From contig JAQSEB010000029.1 of the NCBI GenBank assembly GCA_030063045.1, forward strand, positions 1,426,001 to 1,490,000: a stretch of 64,000 nt of DNA. Direction: 5' to 3'. Source of the stretch: Pratylenchus scribneri. Its lineage: Eukaryota; Nematoda; Chromadorea; Rhabditida; Pratylenchidae. The translations under genes and the position numbers were made by a program. The notes under the pieces were generated by a model. That model was not told where the DNA came from, made no database searches, and was given only the letters and a program-made list of their open reading frames with translations. Positions 56,690 to 64,000 of the stretch are shown here, in pieces (the first letter of the stretch is position 1; each line of letters opens with the position of its first letter).

Positions 56690-56975
56690 TAGGATTTCGG
56701 CCATAACTCAGCAAAGAAGCATCCATTATTGGAAAGCGATATATCATTCGAAGCTCCAAGTGCCCTCTATAAAATTGCATTTTTAAATTTACTGAAATTA
56801 AATCTTGAAAAAAGATAAATGTCTTTGAGTGTGATAAACTTGAATTTTTGAGGAAAAGCCGCTTTTTCCTTAAAGCATTTTAATTTGTAAAAAAATTAAA
56901 AAGCCACTTGTCTGGAGAATATTTAAGGCTTTCAAATGGTTTTCAGATTGGTAACTTCCTCACTGAGTTATGGTC
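56690..56975. repeat. Dispersed palindromic repeat, family 3 (most complete)
   Basis: Begins 'GGCCATAACTCAGCAAAGAA' and ends 'TCACTGAGTTATGGTC', an inverted pair. Inside, 'TTCGAAGCTCCAAGTGCCCT' mirrors 'AAGGCTTTCAAATGG'. It lies between SURF1 and the NDUFB6-like gene. The remaining DNA up to 57168 is AT-rich and featureless. Confidence 0.6.
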
Positions 56976-57168
56976 AAAAGAATAGACAGGCATCCGACTA
57001 TTTTAATCAATTAATAAGATAACATAATGTTTTTTAATTTATAAAATTGGAAAAAAAAATTACAAAAAAAAGCAAAAATTTATTCTAAAATACAAATACA
57101 TCATGACATGAACACGATGAAATTGAATAATCCTAGAGCATAACAATCAAATTCCATATTTCCAAGCT

Positions 57169-59054
57169 TCACCAAGGGCGTTTTGTCTTGCCAATGTCGA
57201 AGGTTTGCATTCGATGAACATAATCCCTGTCCCAATAATGGTATACTTCGGGACTGAAAATTGAATTTATTAAAAATAATAGCATTTGATTGGCAAGCTT
57301 GTCAAATCCCAATAGATCCTCTTTCTTGTATCCTTCCTTCAAAAGTGGATTAAATTTGTCAGTTGGAACCGAATATATTCCGTAGACTCGTTGCCAATTC
57401 TGAATTAAATTAAATAATTTAATGTGGGAATTTTTTGGAAATTAATTAATTTATTCATAAAATTATGGAATTTTCCTACAATTTTTTATGTTCAAAAATC
57501 AATATTTTTTGTGGCCATAAAATTTTGGCCAAATTCGGGACTCTTTTTTGAAACCAATATCATTCATAAAGCCGAACCCTAATTAATCTAATTTTAATTC
57601 AATCCTTAAAGCACAAACTTTTTTGTTCTGGCCAAGTTTTATGGCCATAAAATTGATTTTTTAAGAAAAAAAATTTGGTTTTCTAATGATTTTAATTTGA
57701 TAGAATTAATTGCCCATTAATAATTTAGTGACCAACCTTTTGTTCATATTTGAAAATATAGAAGCCATAGCAAATAGCCACATACCAGCACAATGTTTTG
57801 GGAATATAAATTCTAAAAATTTGTGAATTTTTTAAATGATTTTATCAACATTTTTTACCTGAGCATTGTTCCATAATAAACTCCGAATGTTGGTCGCAAA
57901 AAATGTTCATAAATTCTGAAAATTTCCATCAAATTAATATAAATTTAATTAAAATTGCGACTTGTCCCAAGGCTGTCTCCAGACGACTCGAAATGGATTC
58001 GATTGTCTGAAAATTAATTTATTTATTCAATTTAAATTGTAAATTCAATATTAAACCGATGAACGGCGTCCACATGAATTGGCTCATCCGGATGAAGATG
58101 TTGATCCTTTAGAAACTTCCTAAAAAGCAATGAATTTATTTAAACTAAATTTTAATAAAAATTTAATAAATTTAGATATTTAAGGGAAAATTCTGCCTTT
58201 AAAAACAATGAATTTTAATTAAAATAAATTTTAGAGCAAAATTTAAACACACTATGCTATTTTTAGATGATTTATTTCCAAAAAATCTCCGAAAAAAAAT
58301 CAACTTTTTCGGAGTGGACTCGAACCCCCGACCCCCTAGTTGTGGGACCGATGCGTTACCAATTGTGCCATGGAAGTCATTTGGCTGATTTAAATTTTTT
58401 TCGTAGTCAAATTTCCAACCAAATGAACAAAATTTTTATCAAATAAATATGCTTACTTCCTCCAATCTCTTTCGGCTTGTGACAAACCGGTGGCCCTGAC
58501 TCGATCATCTAAAAATATGATATTAAAAAATTTGGAATAAAATTAATTTTAATAAAAGAATTACCTCCCATATGCAATTCCAAACTCATCTAAAAAATTA
58601 ATCATTTTTAAAAATAGAATTAAAATGTTTTTCTTACCGGATTATGAATTCGATGAGATGGGGCATTTAATTCAACTTTCGGTGGTGGTTCTCCGGAACG
58701 AGTACTAAAAAACAAAATTTAATGGAGTTAATTAAGGGGGGAAAGGGAAATTTCTTGTATTTATTGATTATCCGGTCTTAATATTAGAATAAAACTTAGA
58801 TTAGTGGTAGGTTTAGTGCTGATTAGAATTTGTAAAGTAGATCAAAAAATTCCAACAATTTCGAACACAAGGACACCTAATAAAATAACATTAAATTTAA
58901 GGGCCCAATGGAATTTTTTAAACCATTTTGGCTGATCAAAATGAGGAAGGACCCAGATATTCAATAAAAATAGAGAATTTACTTAATATTATTTTAATAA
59001 TACAAACTATGGATTTGGCCCAGTCTTGATAGGTCGCTCATACAAATTTCCCAT
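57169..59054 (-). CDS. NADH:ubiquinone oxidoreductase subunit B6-like (NDUFB6)
   Basis: Nine exons in phase (59008-59054, 58638-58704, 58565-58589, 58457-58508, 58057-58119, 57962-58006, 57859-57915, 57737-57812, 57169-57399) give 220 residues. Diagnostic stretch: GLSQAERDWRKKFLKDQHLHPDEPIHVDAVHR, matching the NDUFB6 N-terminal pattern (RRxWLKDQxLxPxEP), then NPFRVVWRQPW and a membrane helix (TLCWYVAICYGFYIF). The C-terminus ends MQTFDIGKTKRPW. NDUFB6 is a single-pass accessory subunit of the complex I membrane arm. This version is longer than vertebrate NDUFB6 (about 128 residues) at both ends. A TTTACAG acceptor sits 9 bases before the ATG, suiting spliced-leader addition. The last exon contains a 48-base in-frame stretch ending in an acceptor-like sequence. 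Confidence 0.65.
58311..58380 (-). ncRNA. tRNA-like sequence (probably relic)
   Basis: On the minus strand it reads ATGGCACAATTGGTAACGC (A-box/D-arm like), an anticodon-arm-like middle and GGGGGTTCGAGTCC (B-box/T-arm). The acceptor ends I can draw do not pair well and the anticodon stem is poor, so a functional tRNA is doubtful. It could be a tRNA pseudogene or the head of a tRNA-derived SINE. Sits in an intron of the NDUFB6-like gene. Confidence 0.45.
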
Positions 59055-59423
59055 TATTGCACTCTGTAAATTGTAATATTAATTAAAATATTAAATTAAT
59101 AAAAAAATCAATAATTGGATTTGTCATTTCCAATTATAAAATTAATCATTTAATTTCAAACATAAACCACATTTTATTAGAACACATTTACACAATGAGA
59201 ATGCGACAAGAAAGAAATGAAGACATCAATTTATATGCGGAAAAAATAAGCCATGAATATAAATGTGAAATGGCCATTGGCCAATAAAATAATACATAAT
59301 AGCAATGAAAATATCGATTCATTTTTATTTCTTAAAGACGATAATTTTGGTGGTTTTGTGGGGATGGAGCAATTCAGCACAGAGGGGAGGAATATTTCAT
59401 TTCAATATTTTCTTTTTGATTTA
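59055..59423. other. Intercistronic gap between ari-1 and the NDUFB6-like gene
   Basis: AT-rich; the only notable element is the splice-acceptor-like TTTACAG at about 59064-59070 (minus strand). The plus-strand frame at 59253-59510 is antisense to the last ari-1 exon and not a gene. Confidence 0.5.
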
Positions 59424-62400
59424 TTAGACATTATTGGAGAACCGCTTGAATTGAATTTTGTCGTCCAATGTTGCCTGGCAAAATGTCCATTCGTTGCGTT
59501 GATAACCTGAATAAAAATATGGAATTAAATAATTAATAGGTTTGAAATCAACCAAAAATCAATGAATTTACCCAGTGAAAAAAAATCAACATTTCTGAAC
59601 CAAAATTTGGGGGCAAATTTGGTTATAATTTTTCAAGCCTATACTGCTTGCTAAAAATCTAGCCCTACCTTATGTGGGTTATTTTTTGGTTGGAATTATT
59701 ATATTTCGTCTAGAAATGTGCTTTAAAATGTATAAAAATGCAAAATTATTTTCCTTTGAGGGGATTCGAACCCATGACCCTCTAAATGTTGAAAATTGAG
59801 GTCGAAGATTTCAAAAATGTTTATTTTTTAAGTCTTTTATGCCATTATCCATCCAAAACCTAGTCATAATGTCAAACCTAATCCTAAGCCCCAATTTTTT
59901 ATGGCCAAATTTTCCGGTTACAAAAAATGTTGAATTCTGACTAAAAATTTATGAATAAATTCAATGATTTTATTGGATAAATTAATATTATCTCCATAAA
60001 ATAATCAAACCTTCGGTACAATGATTCAACAGGGTCTGGCGTCGTTGCTCAACATAACGATATTTGTCTTGTACCTTAAAAATTTGATTTTATTTAATGC
60101 CAATTTTTTTTGAATTTTTTTTAACCTTTTGTTTAATGCCGACCAAATTGTCCTCTGGCAAATCATTTTCCAGATAATCACTCAGCTAAATATTTAATGG
60201 TAAAAATTCTATTTAATTTCGTTCAAAAAAAAACCTGTTCCGTGGCAATTTCCAAGTCACTTTGATTGTCCTCAAAAAGTTTTGTGGTGTTGTTTTGTAC
60301 AAGATAGAAGGCAAAAACATAACTAAAATTTTAGAATATTTTTTATTTAATTTAATTTGTTTAATTTATATTTTTTTTATTAATTTATTTTAATTAATTT
60401 TTTATTAATTTATTTTAATTAATTTTTTATAAATTTATTTTAATTAATTTTATTTTATTTATTTAATTTTATTTATTTTTGTATTTTTTTGACTTACGTG
60501 TACATCAATGTTCGACGGCATTCGCAGAGAATTTCCACCGCCTTTTGAAGGAATTGCGTTTCGATCCAGGAGAATCCCATTTGCTGCATTTGCTCAATTT
60601 TTTCGCTGACTTTCTCGAAAAGCTGCAATATTTTTGGGATTTTATTTTAACATTAATTTAAAAAATTATTTTACCCTATAAATCATTGAATTTACCCAGA
60701 AATTTTCATGTGGAAAAATCAACATTTTTTGAGGCCATAAAATTTGGCCAATGGCCATAACAAAAATGGATGGGACTTACGATTAAATCCGCGTTTCGGG
60801 ATTAGGTCTAGGCTTTAGGTAGGATTGTTAAAATTTAACTTAAAAAATTACGAAAAATTTTCCCATGAAGGAAAATTTATTTTTGCAAAATTTAGGGGTC
60901 TCTGGTTCGAACCCGTCCAGAGGCAAATATTTTTTTCGGTCTTGATGCATGCTTTTATGCGTTTTCAGTACAATTTCTAGACGAAATAAATAATTTAAGC
61001 AAAAAAGAAGGTACTAAATATGCAGGTTTTGGGCTAATCATTTTATTATGGCCAAGTTTAATGACCTCAAAAAATTGAATTTCAACAGTAAAATTTATGG
61101 ATAAATTTGAAATTCCATGATTAGATATTTTAAATATAGAAAAAAAAACACTCACCTTTCGTTCCAGCTTCAATGAATTCTGATGGTTCGAATATCGAGT
61201 ATAATAATGCAAATAGCGTTGGAGGGCGGCCCGGGAACGTTCCTGCGCATCGCGGGCCTTTTTTGCTGCCTCATCATCGTAACGATTGCAGGAATACCAG
61301 CCGGAACCTTAAAAATTAAAATTAATTAAAATAAATAAAAATAATTTTATAAAATTAATAATTAATTTAAATAATTCGACGAACCATGCGGTCCCCACGG
61401 GCCAAGGCACATCCAACAAAATTCGAATTTGCATGAGAGATTCTTGCAGGTCATGTGATTGCAGCCTCCGTCCTTCTCAATGGTCACCTTAAAAATAAAA
61501 ATTAATTTTAATTAATTTTAATGAAATGAACATACATGGCATTTTGGGCAGTCTTTTGTGTTTGCATTCAGCCAATTGGACGTTTCGCTGTCATCGCTGC
61601 ATTTTTTGAGCCATCGTCGAAGAACATCACAAGTGACCGGGTCTGAAAATGATAAAATAATTATGTGGATTTGTCTTATAAACCAAATATACCCAAAATT
61701 GGATATAGCTGGTCAAGATGGACGCATTGAATGGTATATAATTTGTTATGGTTTGGTCAACAATTAAAGGGTATTAAACGGTTCAAACCCATTTTTGGTC
61801 AACAATTAAAGGGTATTAACCGATTTAAACCCATTTTGGTTTAATGGTTCAAAACTCATTTTTGGTTTACTGGTTCAAAAAATTAGAATTTGGTTAAACC
61901 CAAGCCAAAATATAAATCAAATGATGCGTCTTGATGAAATCTATCACGTGGGTATAAGGTTTTTGAGGTCTCGAATGATTTACCATGCCATTGTTGTGTG
62001 CAACTGAAGCAGAACAGAAAACCGCAATGGCAGCCAATTTTCATTTTTTCATCATGGTCGACTTTGACGGCCCTTCCACACTCCGGATATGGGCACCATT
62101 TGATGAGTTTATTGCTCTAAAATTGGCAATGTTTAACGAAATTTTGGTATTAAATAAAACCTCAACGAATGAATTCAAAATCAGTTTGTGATATGCCCGT
62201 AACGCTTGAGGTGATCGAATGGTTTTGATGATGAATTCATCGTCGGCCAATGTTTCGCATTTGTGCTCCGGACAAGTCATATATGGCAAACCCTCACCGA
62301 CAATCTGCCAAAAGTATTAAATAATTAGGGGAATTCTAGAAAATTTGTTGTAAATTTTCCGACTAGAAGAGAGGACCGGAGGTCTCGGGTTCGAATCCGC

Positions 62401-63419
62401 TCAGAGGTCGTTAATTTTTTTCGGTCTTAATTTTCACTTTTATGCATTTTTAATCATTTTAATGAACACCAAATAAAAATTTTGAAAATTTATGACTCAA
62501 AGAGGAAAGGGAGACGGGACCCTTCACTTTTAAAAAATTTAGGTTTCGGGTTCGAATCCGCTCCAATAAGGCGTCTATTTTTTCCAGGGCTTAGTTGTCA
62601 GTTTTATGTATTTTTAAAACATTTCTAGGCCAAAAAATTTCAAAATATTCGACCCGAAGATGGGTCCTTTAGGTCTCGGGTTCGAACCCGCTCAAGGGAA
62701 ATTTTTCCGGCTGTAATTATTTTTATCCACCCTAGTCTAAATTAATAAAAAGAAATAAGAAATTAACCTTGTTCGACAGATAACTTGACCAGCAATCATT
62801 GCAAAACAAATGGTTGCAGAGCAAACCCTTCAGAGGCTTTTTCTCGTAGCAAATTTTGCAGAAGTCAATTTTGCCTTCAATCTTCTTGTGTTTGGCCGGA
62901 TCCAATAGATTTGCTTTTTTGAAGAATGAATCAAGGTCGGTGGTCTCATAGAAACTTAAATGTTACAAAATTTATTAATTCGATTAAAAAAAACCGTTCA
63001 ATCAAAGTGATTTTGTTCCACTTGAAGTGATGAAGAAGTGCTTTGCAAATTGACCCATTGTAACGCTGTGAATTGTTATTTTAATTATATTGTTAATTTA
63101 GTAAAGCAAACCAAAATGGCGGAAGTTTCGTTGGAAATTTTGTTGAGTTCATCGATGAGTTCAGTCTGGCTTAGAATCTAAAAATAAATTAAGGTTTTTG
63201 AACTTCAAATCTTCAATAAACCTTATATTCATTTTCGGAAGTCTGAGATTGTGAAGAGCTTGAAGCCTGCACAGTTTTTGTGTCCTCCTCCATCATGATC
63301 ACATCGTCCTCATCCGTCGCTGATTTATTGTCGTCTTCTTCACTTTCGTTGTTCATTGTGGATATTTCATAGATTTCTTCGTCATCATTTGAGTCTTCAT
63401 CATAATAATTGGAGCTCAT
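59424..63419 (-). CDS. ari-1: Ariadne-1-type RBR E3 ubiquitin ligase
   Basis: Fourteen exons in phase: 63222-63419, 63112-63177, 62995-63065, 62768-62954, 62161-62304, 61984-62116, 61536-61642, 61385-61487, 61156-61307, 60498-60622, 60235-60322, 60126-60185, 60011-60074, 59424-59506; 526 residues. Acidic Ser-rich N-terminus; UBA-like [19 protein letters not shown]1 ([20 protein letters not shown]); IBR ([23 protein letters not shown]); RING2 ([19 protein letters not shown]), including the conserved catalytic-type Cys before NHM; then the Ariadne domain ([13 protein letters not shown] [61 protein letters not shown]). Such ligases work with neddylated cullin-RING ligases. Introns contain MITE-A and B-box repeats. 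Confidence 0.95.
59757..59790 (-). repeat. tRNA-like (B-box) repeat, minus strand
   Basis: On the minus strand it reads AGAGGGTCATGGGTTCGAAT, the same B-box core as the copies in RRN3. In an ari-1 intron. Confidence 0.5.
60892..60945 (+). repeat. tRNA-like (B-box) repeat
   Basis: 'GGGGTCTCTGGTTCGAACCC' then 'AGAGGCAAATATTTTTTTC'. Nearly identical to the copy at 49724-49771. Antisense to ari-1, in its intron 60623-61155. Confidence 0.65.
61665..61982. mobile_element. MITE-A copy in ari-1
   Basis: 'ATAAACCAAATATACCCAAA', 'TTGGATATAGCTGGTCAAGA', two internal units, then 'TTGATGAAATCTATCACGTG' and 'GGTATAAGG'. The outer termini are partly lost. Fills ari-1 intron 61643-61983. Confidence 0.8.
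62376..62720 (+). repeat. Three tRNA-like (B-box) repeat copies in tandem
   Basis: GGTCTCGGGTTCGAATCCGC at ~62381, GGTTTCGGGTTCGAATCCGC at ~62542 and GGTCTCGGGTTCGAACCCGC at ~62671. Each is followed by a T-rich run, and the first two by a TTATG(C/T)ATTTTTAA motif. Spacing is ~160 and ~130 bp, so they may be a locally duplicated SINE-like unit. In ari-1 intron 62305-62767. Confidence 0.65.
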
Positions 63420-64000
63420 TTCGTCGTTTAATTTGATTAAAAGACTTTGTTTTTATTCCGAGTTATTTATCTGAAAATTATGTAAATGCAATCTTTGAAA
63501 TTGATAATAATCGTGTTGTTGGTTCTTGTTTATTAATAGCTCAATTAATACCCCGATGCTCGAAGCCCGATCCCTAGATTATAAACGAGGTTGTTCAATT
63601 TATAGTGATTTGATTATATAAATAAAGTAGAAAGATGTCCAATTCTAGTAGGTTCTTTTAGTTTTAATTAATAAGTAAGTAGTTCATATAGAAGAAATCA
63701 TTGCATATGCATTGCAACTTGTCATTTAATTTTTCTTTTTCATAAGAAACTTTTGTTAGTATTTATACTATTTAATATTGATTGATTCGAGATCTATCAA
63801 TTGTACTAACTAAGAGAAATAGGTATAATCAAAATTTAGACTCATTCATTTAATTTTTATCCGATTAATTCTGCGGATTTATTAATTCTTCTCAAAAATA
63901 TAAAGCACAAACAAATCTCGGAATAAATAATAAAAAAATCATGGTTTGGCTATGATGATTTTAACAGAATACTTGGGAGGGGAGGTCTCTTGAAAAGAAA
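63420..64000. other. Upstream region of ari-1
   Basis: AT-rich sequence 5' of the ari-1 start. No gene, repeat family or clear promoter element was recognised. Confidence 0.4.

Noticed and set aside
59253..59510. Plus-strand ORF over the end of ari-1
   Set aside because: Antisense to the last ari-1 exon, which is supported by family similarity.

Overview
The window is animal nuclear DNA, most probably from a nematode. It is AT-rich, with many short introns (about 43-60 nt) ending in TTTCAG or TTTTAG, among longer introns packed with repeats. It carries a TWK-type two-pore potassium channel and a Ty3/gypsy-like LTR retrotransposon with an envelope-like region. I could not place the species. 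Gene models were built by hand: ORF fragments were joined with splice signals and codon phase, so exon edges may be off by a base or two.

Layout. 1-10 kb: a minus-strand TSC22-family gene whose 3' end lies off the left edge and whose intron holds a ~170-bp satellite array (1-2830). 10.0-18.9 kb: a complete LTR retrotransposon (minus strand, 267/269-bp LTRs, 5-bp target duplication) nested in a palindromic MITE. 19.1-33.4 kb: a minus-strand fibronectin-III-type membrane or secreted protein gene whose largest intron holds a second, ~8.8-kb array of the same satellite. 34-40 kb: a possible secreted peptide, a CCDC50-like coiled-coil gene, a hAT-like non-autonomous element and a 24-bp minisatellite. 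40.3-47.6 kb: the plus-strand two-pore potassium channel with two alternative first exons. 48.8-53.1 kb: RRN3/TIF-IA. 53.3-54.2 kb: an unrecognised coiled-coil protein. 54.4-56.5 kb: SURF1 (minus). 57.2-59.1 kb: an NDUFB6-like complex I subunit (minus). 59.4-63.4 kb: an Ariadne-1 RBR ubiquitin ligase (minus).

Repeats. Most introns hold dispersed elements. (1) A TIR MITE, called MITE-A here, has ends resembling TATTTAATTTGCCGAAAA and an internal ~45-bp tandem repeat. Both satellite arrays sit inside copies of it, and the satellite monomer resembles MITE-A end sequence. (2) A ~330-bp near-perfect palindrome, MITE-P, has six copies. (3) A third palindromic family carries conserved CATAACTCA-type ends. 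(4) A short tRNA-like repeat has a GGTTCGAACC B-box. (5) Three unrelated loci carry minisatellites sharing a TTCCGGAA core.

Gene relationships. RRN3 and the coiled-coil gene lie about 200 bp apart on one strand. ari-1, the NDUFB6-like gene and SURF1 lie head-to-tail on the other, and the last two both serve the respiratory chain. Both clusters could be nematode operons, but that is inference.
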